This document shows positions 1 through 5,448 of a stretch of 7,745 bases of DNA, piece by piece (position 1 is the first letter of the stretch; the number at the start of each line of letters is the position of its first letter). The stretch is from Bacteroidales bacterium. GTDB taxonomy: Bacteria; Bacteroidota; Bacteroidia; Bacteroidales; SMBSF39. The notes under the pieces were generated by a model. It made no database searches. It saw only the letters and a list, made by a program, of their open reading frames with translations, and was not told where the DNA came from. The stretch lies in contig JAIOSH010000139.1 in assembly GCA_021107685.1 (NCBI GenBank), positions 1-7,745 of the forward strand, in the 5' to 3' direction. Made by a program: the position numbers and the translations under genes.

Positions 1-189
1 GAAGGCATAAAAACCTGCGACAATTCCAAAATCTTGTGAAGAAAAATTAAGATGATCTTGTAAAATTGTTTTTAATGGTGACAATACATCGTAAAAATAA
101 TAATTTGCAGCCATTAAAAAGCTGACAATTATCATCATTGCCCAACGGGCTTTTGCCGAATCCCTGAGTGTTCTTTTTATTTTTTCCAT
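1..189 (-). CDS. MFS transporter, N-terminal fragment (runs off the left edge)
   Basis: An open frame reads leftward from an ATG at 189-187 for 63 codons to the window edge without a stop, so only the N-terminus is present. It starts MEKIKRTLRDSAKARWAM, a basic cytoplasmic leader. A hydrophobic stretch at about residues 17-36 fits the first membrane helix, and the segment after it (FSSQDFGIVAGFYAF, residues 49-63) looks like the loop and the start of helix 2 in major facilitator superfamily carriers. The substrate cannot be told from this piece. It is divergent from the deacetylase gene, with a TACTTTTG match to the Bacteroidota -7 element 33 bp upstream of the start. The MFS call rests on family resemblance of a short N-terminal segment; another polytopic carrier is possible, but a membrane protein is nearly certain. 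Confidence 0.75.
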   Translation of the reverse strand, partial: MEKIKRTLRDSAKARWAMMIIVSFLMAANYYFYDVLSPLKTILQDHLNFSSQDFGIVAGFYAF

Positions 190-222
190 TATTTAATTTG
201 CTTGTTTTTATTATAAAAAAAG

Positions 223-230
223 CAAAAGTA
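223..230 (-). promoter_or_regulatory. Putative -7 element for the MFS gene
   Basis: Read on the minus strand this is TACTTTTG, an exact match to the Bacteroidota -7 consensus TAnnTTTG. It would give a leader of roughly 25-30 nt before the ATG at 189. No convincing -33 TTG is seen at the expected distance, so support comes from the -7 match and its position only. Confidence 0.4.
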
Positions 231-276
231 CAATTAATATTGAGAATAAAAATTTCTATATGATTTAATATTTTTG

Positions 277-284
277 TAAATTTG
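277..284 (+). promoter_or_regulatory. Putative distal -7 element for the deacetylase gene
   Basis: TAAATTTG matches TAnnTTTG exactly. A near-match to the -33 element (TTTC at 253-256) lies 20 bp upstream, within the usual spacing. Transcription from here would give a leader of about 85 nt. It competes with the closer match at 338-345. In such AT-rich DNA one of the two may be chance. Confidence 0.35.
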
Positions 285-337
285 CTTGTTTTTTTTTGCA
301 TTGAATTGCCATCAAATAAAAAAGTGGAATAAAAACA

Positions 338-345
338 TAGCTTTG
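338..345 (+). promoter_or_regulatory. Putative proximal -7 element for the deacetylase gene
   Basis: TAGCTTTG is an exact TAnnTTTG match ending 31 bp before the ATG at 377, giving a leader of about 25 nt. No TTG occurs at the normal -33 spacing; the nearest is at 306-308, about 29 bp away, which is too far. Confidence 0.35.
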
Positions 346-376
346 CAAAATAATTAAAATTCATTAAAAATTTTGA

Positions 377-1021
377 ATGTATTTTATTACACCATCAAAT
401 ATACTTAAAAAAATATATAGAAATCTCGTCTGGGAAATCTCAACTAAAGAAAAAGTAATTTTCCTGACTTTTGACGATGGACCTGTTCCTGAAGTTACTC
501 CTGACATTTTAGACATATTAAAGCAATACAAATCCAAAGCTACATTTTTTTGTTTAGGAAAAAATGTTGAAAAAAATCCGGAAATCTTTAAAAAAATAAT
601 TTCATCAGGACATGGAACAGGAAATCACACTTATGGGCATTTGAACGGATGGAAAACAAAATCCAATGATTATATTGATAATATAAAAAAATGTAATGAA
701 TTATTTAAAACAAATCTTTTCCGACCGCCTTATGGAAAAATTACTCATAGACAAATAAAATTATTAAAAAATGATTATTCAATTATTTTATGGTCGGTAC
801 TTTGCGGTGATTTTCATAAAAAAGTATCAAAAGAAAAATGTTTGAATAATGCTTTAAAATTTACAAAAGAAGGTAGTATAATTGTATTTCATGACAGTTT
901 AAAGACAAAAGAAAAAGTATTATATGCTCTTCCACGTTTTTTGGAATATTTTATTAGCAAGGGTTATAAATTTGATGTTCTCAATTCATATCAAATACAA
1001 CCACTAATAACTCATAACTAA
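377..1021 (+). CDS. Polysaccharide deacetylase (NodB homology domain, carbohydrate esterase family 4)
   Basis: This 214-residue protein is essentially one NodB domain. Such enzymes remove acetyl groups from N-acetylglucosamine polymers or peptidoglycan using a bound divalent metal. All expected motifs are visible: TFDDGP at 31-36 with the base and metal aspartates D33 and D34; the metal-binding HxxxH at 84-88 (HTYGH); RPPYG at 116-120; a W139 region followed by D145; and IVFHDS at 169-174 with the catalytic histidine H172. It should therefore be active. No signal peptide or membrane segment is visible (the N-terminus is MYFITPSNILKKIYRNL), which matches a common short Bacteroidota form, so its compartment is unclear. 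The substrate is not predictable. The gene stands alone, divergent from the MFS gene and 125 bp before the kor operon. Its last codons lie inside a 14-bp tandem repeat. The start has no Shine-Dalgarno sequence, as is usual in this phylum. Confidence 0.92.
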   Translation: MYFITPSNILKKIYRNLVWEISTKEKVIFLTFDDGPVPEVTPDILDILKQYKSKATFFCLGKNVEKNPEIFKKIISSGHGTGNHTYGHLNGWKTKSNDYIDNIKKCNELFKTNLFRPPYGKITHRQIKLLKNDYSIILWSVLCGDFHKKVSKEKCLNNALKFTKEGSIIVFHDSLKTKEKVLYALPRFLEYFISKGYKFDVLNSYQIQPLITHN

Positions 1022-1035
1022 TAACTTATAACTAA
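1003..1035 (+). repeat. 14-bp tandem repeat (about 2.4 copies) across the end of the deacetylase gene
   Basis: ACTAATAACTCATA (1003-1016) is followed directly by ACTAATAACTTATA (1017-1030), one base different, and then a partial third unit ACTAA. The repeat encodes the last residues of the deacetylase (LITHN), and its second copy supplies the TAA stop. It may be slippage-derived low-complexity DNA. Confidence 0.6.
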
Positions 1036-1046
1036 CAAAATAATAC

Positions 1047-1074
1047 CTTATAAAAAAATTCATATAAGTTTTAA
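1047..1074 (+). terminator. Weak AT-rich hairpin, possible terminator after the deacetylase gene
   Basis: CTTATA (1047-1052) can pair with TATAAG (1063-1068) across a 10-nt loop, followed by TTTTAA. An alternative longer-range pairing is AACTTATA (1023-1030) with TATAAGTT (1063-1070). The stem is short and nearly all A/T, so intrinsic termination here is tentative. Confidence 0.25.
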
Positions 1075-1103
1075 TTTGATTTAATTTATTTTCTGTAATT
1101 TCG
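1075..1103 (+). promoter_or_regulatory. Putative promoter of the kor operon
   Basis: TTTG at 1075-1078 resembles the -33 element. TAATTTCG at 1096-1103 differs from TAnnTTTG at one position. The 17-bp spacer is a little short for this class. The site lies 43 bp before the korD ATG and is the best candidate in the 125-bp gap. Confidence 0.4.
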
Positions 1104-1146
1104 TAACATCAAAAAAATAATATAATTCTTTATTAAAAAACAAACA

Positions 1147-1368
1147 ATGGCAAAAGTAAAAGGAGATATTGTAGTTGATATTGAAAGATGCAAGGGATGC
1201 GAAGTATGTATTGCAGCATGTCCTGTAAATGCAATAGAAATGTCGAAAAAAGTAAACAGTAAAGGTTATCATTATATGGAAAAAGTTAATGATAACTGTA
1301 CGGGATGTACTAATTGTGCAATAGTATGCCCCGATGGTGTTATAACTGTTTACAGGGTAAAAATTTAG
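1147..1368 (+). CDS. korD: 2-oxoacid:ferredoxin oxidoreductase, delta subunit (2x[4Fe-4S] ferredoxin)
   Basis: This 73-residue protein is the electron-transfer subunit. It carries two bacterial-ferredoxin cluster motifs: C15-x2-C18-x2-C21-x3-C25-P and C51-x2-C54-x2-C57-x3-C61-P, so it should hold two [4Fe-4S] clusters that pass electrons from the catalytic subunits to free ferredoxin. It is the first gene of a delta-alpha-beta-gamma operon, the same order as the oorDABC 2-oxoglutarate oxidoreductase of epsilonproteobacteria. It is shorter than the roughly 110-residue OorD, consisting of little more than the ferredoxin fold. The korA gene starts 26 bp downstream. The start has no Shine-Dalgarno sequence; the leader reads AAAACAAACA. 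The fold and role are secure. The kor name, as opposed to vor or por, is by operon type, not proven substrate. Confidence 0.9.
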   Translation: MAKVKGDIVVDIERCKGCEVCIAACPVNAIEMSKKVNSKGYHYMEKVNDNCTGCTNCAIVCPDGVITVYRVKI

Positions 1369-1394
1369 TTATAAATAAAAAAAATAACCTTATA

Positions 1395-2477
1395 ATGAGA
1401 GAATTAAAATTAATGAAAGGCAATGAGGCGATATCAGAAGCAGCTATTCGCGTTGGTTGCGATGGCTATTTTGGTTATCCAATTACACCTCAGTCAGAAA
1501 TATTGGAATATTTAATGGTGGAAAAACCAGAAGAAATATCAGGGATGATAGTTCTTCAGGCTGAAAGCGAGCTTGCTTCAATAAATATGGTATATGCCGG
1601 AGCAGCTTGCGGTAAAAGAGTTATGACCTCATCCTCAAGTCCAGGAATAAGCCTTATGCAGGAAGGTATATCATATATGGCAGGAGCCGAGCTTCCCAGT
1701 TTAATTGTAAATGTTGTTAGAGGTGGTCCTGGTTTAGGAACTATTCAGCCATCACAATCCGATTATTTTCAGGCAACTAAAGGAGGTGGACACGGTGATT
1801 ATCATATTATTGTTCTTGCTCCTTCGTCGGTTCAGGAAATGGCGGATTTTGTCGGATTAGGATTTGACCTTGCTTTTAAATACCGCAATCCTGCTATGAT
1901 ACTGTCTGATGGTGCTATCGGACAAATGATGGAAAAAGTAGAATTTGATGAACATCAACCCAGATTCACAGAAGAAGAGATAAGAAAGAATACTCCGTGG
2001 GCAACAGTAGGTAAAACTCCTGACAGGGAAAGAAATATTATTACTTCTTTAGATCTTGATCCTGCAAGACAGGAAATCCATAATATAAAGCTCCAGGCAA
2101 AATATAGAAAAATTGAAGAAAATGAAGTAAGATTTGAAAAAATTGCCTGTGATGATGCCGAATATATTTTTGTTGCCTATGGAACAAGTTCCAGAATTTG
2201 CCAAAAAGCTATTCAACTGGCACGTGAAAAAGGAATAAAAGTTGGATTGTTTCGCCCGATTACTCTTTATCCTTTTCCTGTAAAAGAAATAAAAGAGCTA
2301 TCGAAAAAAGTTAAAGGAATACTATCTGTTGAAATGAGTGCAGGTCAGATGATTGAAGACATCAGGCTTGCAGCAGAAGGTAATATTAAAATTGAGCATT
2401 TTGGTAAAATGGGAGGAATTATACATTCCCCGGCAGAAGTAGTTGAAGTATTAGAACAAAAAATTATCGGAGGTTAA
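1395..2477 (+). CDS. korA/vorB: 2-oxoacid:ferredoxin oxidoreductase, alpha subunit (KorA/VorB family)
   Basis: The alpha subunit (360 residues) supplies the pyrimidine-binding and transketolase-C-like domains of the TPP-dependent enzyme that converts a 2-oxoacid plus CoA to acyl-CoA, CO2 and reduced ferredoxin. Family landmarks are MKGNEAISEAAIR (7-19), GYFGYPITPQSE (24-35, with T31 and P32 near the active site), AESELAS (56-62), TSSSSPGISLMQEG (78-91) and RGGPGLGTIQPSQSDY (109-124). The C-terminal third contains the VAYGTSSR and GLFRPITLYPFP blocks of the second domain. The frame is open back to an ATG at 1314, but that start would overlap korD by 55 bp and add 27 non-homologous residues, so I chose the ATG at 1395. 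An ATG at 1413 is another possibility. Databases often label this family 3-methyl-2-oxobutanoate dehydrogenase VorB; true specificity is open. Confidence 0.93.
   Translation: MRELKLMKGNEAISEAAIRVGCDGYFGYPITPQSEILEYLMVEKPEEISGMIVLQAESELASINMVYAGAACGKRVMTSSSSPGISLMQEGISYMAGAELPSLIVNVVRGGPGLGTIQPSQSDYFQATKGGGHGDYHIIVLAPSSVQEMADFVGLGFDLAFKYRNPAMILSDGAIGQMMEKVEFDEHQPRFTEEEIRKNTPWATVGKTPDRERNIITSLDLDPARQEIHNIKLQAKYRKIEENEVRFEKIACDDAEYIFVAYGTSSRICQKAIQLAREKGIKVGLFRPITLYPFPVKEIKELSKKVKGILSVEMSAGQMIEDIRLAAEGNIKIEHFGKMGGIIHSPAEVVEVLEQKIIGG
2469..2473 (+). promoter_or_regulatory. Shine-Dalgarno sequence for korB
   Basis: GGAGG lies 9 nt before the korB ATG at 2483 and overlaps the last codons of korA. 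It supports 2483 as the start over the internal Met24. It is the clearest Shine-Dalgarno sequence in the window; the other starts have A-rich leaders. Confidence 0.6.
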
Positions 2478-2482
2478 TTATC

Positions 2483-3271
2483 ATGGAAGAAAATATAACA
2501 AAAGAAAACATTCGTAAAAAAGAAAATATAGTTTATAAGAAAACAAATCTTATGACCGACAAAGTGTTAAGCTATTGCCCAGGTTGCGGGCATGGAACAA
2601 CACATCGTATTATCATGGAAGTTGTGGATGAAATGGGAATTCAATCTGAAACATTAGGTATAGCACCTGTCGGTTGTTCTGTGCTTGCTTATGAATTTAT
2701 GAATATTGATATGCAGGAAGCTGCTCATGGAAGAGCTCCCGCAATGGCAACAGCAATGAAACGACTAATGCCTGAAAAATATATTTTTTCTTACCAGGGA
2801 GATGGTGATTTAGCTGCAATTGGAACTGCTGAAACCATCCATGCTTGCAACAGGGGGGAAAATATTACCATAATTTTTGTAAATAATGGTATTTACGGTA
2901 TGACAGGTGGGCAAATGGCTCCTACTACTTTGCCGGGAATGAAATCATCAACATCTCCTTATGGAAGAGATATTGTTACAATGGGAAATCCTTTAAAAAT
3001 AACTGAATTAATTGCTCAATTACCCGGAACTTACTTTGTAACGCGACAGGCTGTTCATACCCCTGCTAATGTTCGGAAAACTAAAAAAGCTATTAGAAAA
3101 GCTTTTGAAAATCAAAAATTGAAAAAGGGATTATCATTTGTTGAAGTTGTATCCAACTGTAGCTCAGGATGGAAAATGACACCTGTTCAGGCTAACAAAT
3201 GGATGGTCGAAAATATGTTCCCTTTCTATCCTTTGGGTGATATTAAGGTAGATAGAGAATTAGTAAAATAA
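2483..3271 (+). CDS. korB: 2-oxoacid:ferredoxin oxidoreductase, beta subunit (TPP-binding)
   Basis: This 262-residue catalytic subunit binds thiamine diphosphate and a [4Fe-4S] cluster. CPGCGHG at 32-38 gives C32 and C35; C65 (in APVGCS) and C226 (in VSNCSSGW) complete the four-cysteine cluster set known for this family. The TPP/Mg motif starts at G106-D107-G108-D109 and ends at N134-N135 with G136-I137-Y138-G139-M140-T141-G142-G143-Q144 after it, a standard layout. AHGRAPAMATAMK (81-93) is another family block. Length matches OorB/KorB (about 270). The first 22 residues are a charged extension rich in Lys and Glu. A start at Met24 is possible, but the GGAGG upstream argues for the longer form. 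Only 5 bp separate it from korA, so the two are surely co-transcribed. Confidence 0.94.
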   Translation: MEENITKENIRKKENIVYKKTNLMTDKVLSYCPGCGHGTTHRIIMEVVDEMGIQSETLGIAPVGCSVLAYEFMNIDMQEAAHGRAPAMATAMKRLMPEKYIFSYQGDGDLAAIGTAETIHACNRGENITIIFVNNGIYGMTGGQMAPTTLPGMKSSTSPYGRDIVTMGNPLKITELIAQLPGTYFVTRQAVHTPANVRKTKKAIRKAFENQKLKKGLSFVEVVSNCSSGWKMTPVQANKWMVENMFPFYPLGDIKVDRELVK

Positions 3272-3290
3272 TTTAAACCGATACAATTTA

Positions 3291-3298
3291 TAAATTTG
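3291..3298 (+). promoter_or_regulatory. Possible internal -7 element before korC
   Basis: TAAATTTG is an exact TAnnTTTG match in the 47-bp gap between korB and korC, the widest gap in the operon. No TTG sits at the expected -33 position and the leader would be only about 14 nt, so it could be chance in AT-rich DNA. Confidence 0.22.
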
Positions 3299-3318
3299 TA
3301 AATAAATATTTAAAAGAT

Positions 3319-3870
3319 ATGACTGAAGAAATAATTATTGCCGGATTTGGAGGACAAGGTGTTCTTTCAATGGGAAAAATACTTGCTTATTCAGGTATTA
3401 TGCAGGATCAGGAAGTAAGCTGGATGCCTTCTTATGGACCGGAAATGCGTGGCGGAACTGCAAATGTTACTGTAATTTTAAGTGATAACAGGATAAGCTC
3501 ACCTATTCTTACTGAATATGATACAGCAATTATTTTAAACCAGCAATCAATGGATAAATTTGAACAAGCTGTAAAACCCGGAGGTTTATTGCTTTATGAC
3601 CCTAATGGTATTTTAAGACATCCTGAAAGAAAGGATATAAATATTTACAAAATTCAGGCGAGCGCTGAAGCTAGTAAGTTGGGCTTAAATAAAATATTCA
3701 ATATGATCGTACTTGGTGGATTTTTAAAAATTAAGCCTATTGTTAAATTTGATAATGTAATTTCAGGTCTTAAAAAATCATTACCTGCCAGGTATCATCA
3801 CATGTTGCCCGATAATGAAAAAGCAATTGCCAGGGGTTTGGAAATTGTCGAAGAAGTTCAAAAAATTTAA
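3319..3870 (+). CDS. korC: 2-oxoacid:ferredoxin oxidoreductase, gamma subunit
   Basis: The gamma subunit (183 residues) is the POR/KOR gamma domain that binds CoA and helps close the active site. It shows GFGGQGV (9-15) in a Rossmann-like N-terminus and the family block PSYGPEMRGGTANVTV beginning near residue 38. ILTEYDTAIILNQQSMDKF follows in the next beta-alpha unit. Length equals OorC (about 186), so it is complete. It follows korB by 47 bp, the widest gap in the operon, and precedes the aminotransferase by 20 bp. With this gene the operon has all four subunits, so a functional heterotetrameric enzyme is expected in the cytoplasm. Confidence 0.93.
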   Translation: MTEEIIIAGFGGQGVLSMGKILAYSGIMQDQEVSWMPSYGPEMRGGTANVTVILSDNRISSPILTEYDTAIILNQQSMDKFEQAVKPGGLLLYDPNGILRHPERKDINIYKIQASAEASKLGLNKIFNMIVLGGFLKIKPIVKFDNVISGLKKSLPARYHHMLPDNEKAIARGLEIVEEVQKI

Positions 3871-3890
3871 AAACTTTTAAAAAAATAATT

Positions 3891-5090
3891 ATGCCGGAAA
3901 TTTCAAAAAAAGGCAGGCTAATGCCTGAGTCACCAATACGTAAATTAGTTCCTTATGCAGAAATTGCAAAAAGAAAAGGAAGAAAAGTTTATCATTTGAA
4001 TATTGGACAACCTGATATAGAAACACCTGAAATAGCCCTCGAAGCTATAAAAAATTTTAGTCAAAGAGTTATTGAATATAGTCATTCTGCAGGTATTATT
4101 TCTTACAGAGAGAAATTAGCAGGTTATTATAAAAAGCATAATATTAATATTACTGCTGAAGATATAATTATTGGAGCAGGAGCTTCTGAAGCTATTCTTT
4201 TTGCTATGCAATCCTGTATGGATCCTGGTGACGAAATAATAATTCCTGAACCATTTTATGCAAATTATAATGGCTTTGCTGTTAATTCGGGTGTTGTTGT
4301 ACGACCTATTCCTTCAGCAATTGAAACAGGATTTGCACTTCCACCCATAGCCGAATTTGAAAAGGTGATTACTTCAAAAACAAAAGCCATAATGGTATGT
4401 AATCCGAATAATCCTACAGGTTATCTTTATTCAAAAAAAGAATTAGAAACTTTGAGAGATATAACAAAAAAATATGATCTTTTTCTTTTTGCCGATGAGG
4501 TTTACAGGGAGTTCTGCTATGATGGTAAAAAGCATTTTTCAGTAATGCATCTTAAAGGTATTGATGATAATGTTATACTGATAGATTCTGTATCTAAACG
4601 ATATAGTGCCTGTGGAGTCAGAATTGGAGCAATGATATCCAAAAATAAGGAATTAATGAAAACAGCTCTGAAATTTGCTCAAGCCCGTTTAAGTCCTCCT
4701 TCTATTGGCCAGGTGGCAGCAGAAGCTGCTATTGACACAAAAGATTCTTACTTTAAAATGGTATTAAATGAATACTTAGCCCGAAGAAATGTTGTTGTTG
4801 AATCAATTAACAATATTAATGGTGCTTTTTGTCCTGTTCCCTCCGGTGCTTTTTATGTTGTTGCTAAATTGCCTATTGATAATTCTGACAAATTTTGCAA
4901 GTGGTTACTTGAGGATTTTGAATATAACGACGAAACAGTGATGTTTGCCCCGGCTACAGGTTTTTATGCAACAAAAGGTAAAGGTATGGATGAGGTAAGA
5001 ATAAGTTATGTGTTAAATGTTAATGACCTTAAAAATGCAATGAAATGCCTTGAAGAAGCATTAAAGGTTTATCCCGGGAGAACATTATAA
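3891..5090 (+). CDS. PLP-dependent aminotransferase, class I/II (aspartate aminotransferase-like)
   Basis: This 399-residue cytoplasmic enzyme of fold type I moves an amino group between an amino acid and a 2-oxoacid. Visible signatures: NIGQPDIETP (37-46) near the substrate site; GAGASEAI (95-102), the phosphate-binding turn; NPNNPTG (171-177) with the PLP-contacting N174; D202 and Y205 in ADEVYREF; the Schiff-base lysine K236 in DSVSKRYSACGVRIG; and R370 in EVRISY, which binds the substrate carboxylate. All key residues are present and the length is normal. It begins 20 bp after korC on the same strand and probably belongs to the same transcript. This suggests that it makes or consumes the 2-oxoacid used by the oxidoreductase. 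The amino acid substrate cannot be inferred: this subgroup includes aspartate, aromatic and branched-chain enzymes. No Shine-Dalgarno sequence is visible. Confidence 0.92.
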   Translation: MPEISKKGRLMPESPIRKLVPYAEIAKRKGRKVYHLNIGQPDIETPEIALEAIKNFSQRVIEYSHSAGIISYREKLAGYYKKHNINITAEDIIIGAGASEAILFAMQSCMDPGDEIIIPEPFYANYNGFAVNSGVVVRPIPSAIETGFALPPIAEFEKVITSKTKAIMVCNPNNPTGYLYSKKELETLRDITKKYDLFLFADEVYREFCYDGKKHFSVMHLKGIDDNVILIDSVSKRYSACGVRIGAMISKNKELMKTALKFAQARLSPPSIGQVAAEAAIDTKDSYFKMVLNEYLARRNVVVESINNINGAFCPVPSGAFYVVAKLPIDNSDKFCKWLLEDFEYNDETVMFAPATGFYATKGKGMDEVRISYVLNVNDLKNAMKCLEEALKVYPGRTL

Positions 5091-5173
5091 CCCTTAATTA
5101 ATGTCTATCCATAAACTCTTTTTTTTGATTTAAGAACGCCTATTAACCCCGATACGCAGAAGCTACAGGGCAG

Positions 5174-5223
5174 GCTGATTTTAGATTTCAGATTTTCAGC
5201 AACTTCTTAAATCTAAAATCGGT
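5174..5223. repeat. Inverted repeat, 12-bp perfect arms extended to 15 with G-U pairs
   Basis: GATTTTAGATTT (5177-5188) is the exact reverse complement of AAATCTAAAATC (5209-5220), with a 20-nt loop. On the plus-strand RNA the stem can gain U-G, C-G and G-U pairs outward to 5174/5223. The left arm runs into the repeated phrase AGATTTCAGATTT. No T-run follows, so it is not a classic terminator. It may be a dispersed intergenic palindrome. Confidence 0.6.
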
Positions 5224-5330
5224 GTTCCTTGTTCGATATTCATTTTTTTAACTTTATGGACAAGCACTAATCTGTTTTAAAAATTCCGCCTTCTTATACT
5301 TATGGAAAGGCATATCTACGTCCTAAATTT

Positions 5331-5352
5331 AAAATAAAATTTATTTTATTTT
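5331..5352. repeat. A/T palindrome followed by a T-run
   Basis: AAAATAAAAT (5331-5340) and ATTTTATTTT (5343-5352) are perfect inverted arms separated by 2 nt, and the T-run continues to 5355. It ends just before the -33 element at 5365. It could act as a weak terminator for the upstream operon, as an A/T-rich upstream promoter element, or be simple composition. Confidence 0.4.
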
Positions 5353-5364
5353 TTTAATAAAATC

Positions 5365-5396
5365 TTGTGGATGCTTCAAAAAAAATTATATATTTG
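5365..5396 (+). promoter_or_regulatory. Bacteroidota-type promoter for the secreted-protein gene
   Basis: TTG at 5365-5367 (-33) and TATATTTG at 5389-5396 (exact -7 TAnnTTTG) are separated by 21 bp, an accepted spacing. Transcription would start near 5402-5404, leaving a leader of about 45 nt to the ATG at 5449. This is the best promoter match in the window. Confidence 0.65.
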
Positions 5397-5448
5397 CATG
5401 TAATAATACATTAATAATTTCCAATATAATAATCAAAAACTTATCATT

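Larger units (their letters stand above)
5091..5448. other. 358-bp intergenic region without a gene
   Basis: No plausible coding frame, tRNA or rRNA is seen on either strand. The left part (5091-5320) is less AT-rich than the rest and holds a long imperfect hairpin at 5174-5223 and a short GCCTT/AAGGC pair (5288-5292 and 5307-5311). The right part (5321-5448) is very AT-rich, with an A/T palindrome at 5331-5352 and the promoter of the next gene at 5365-5396. No hairpin directly after the aminotransferase stop looks like a standard intrinsic terminator. Confidence 0.6.

Noticed and set aside
47..364. Open frame of 105 codons on the minus strand
   Set aside because: It overlaps the MFS N-terminus in another frame and the AT-rich divergent promoter region. 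Its product is low-complexity Phe/Asn/Lys-rich with no recognisable motif.
1081..1272. Open frame of 63 codons on the minus strand
   Set aside because: It lies antisense to korD, whose two ferredoxin cysteine motifs make the plus-strand reading certain.
1314..1394. Upstream extension of the alpha subunit (27 more residues from an ATG at 1314)
   Set aside because: It would overlap korD by 55 bp and adds Cys/Trp-containing sequence that is korD read in another frame. Family similarity starts at about 1395-1413.
5091..5448. Riboswitch, tRNA or small RNA in the large intergenic gap
   Set aside because: No cloverleaf, known riboswitch core or paired promoter-terminator unit could be recognised; only the two inverted repeats stand out.
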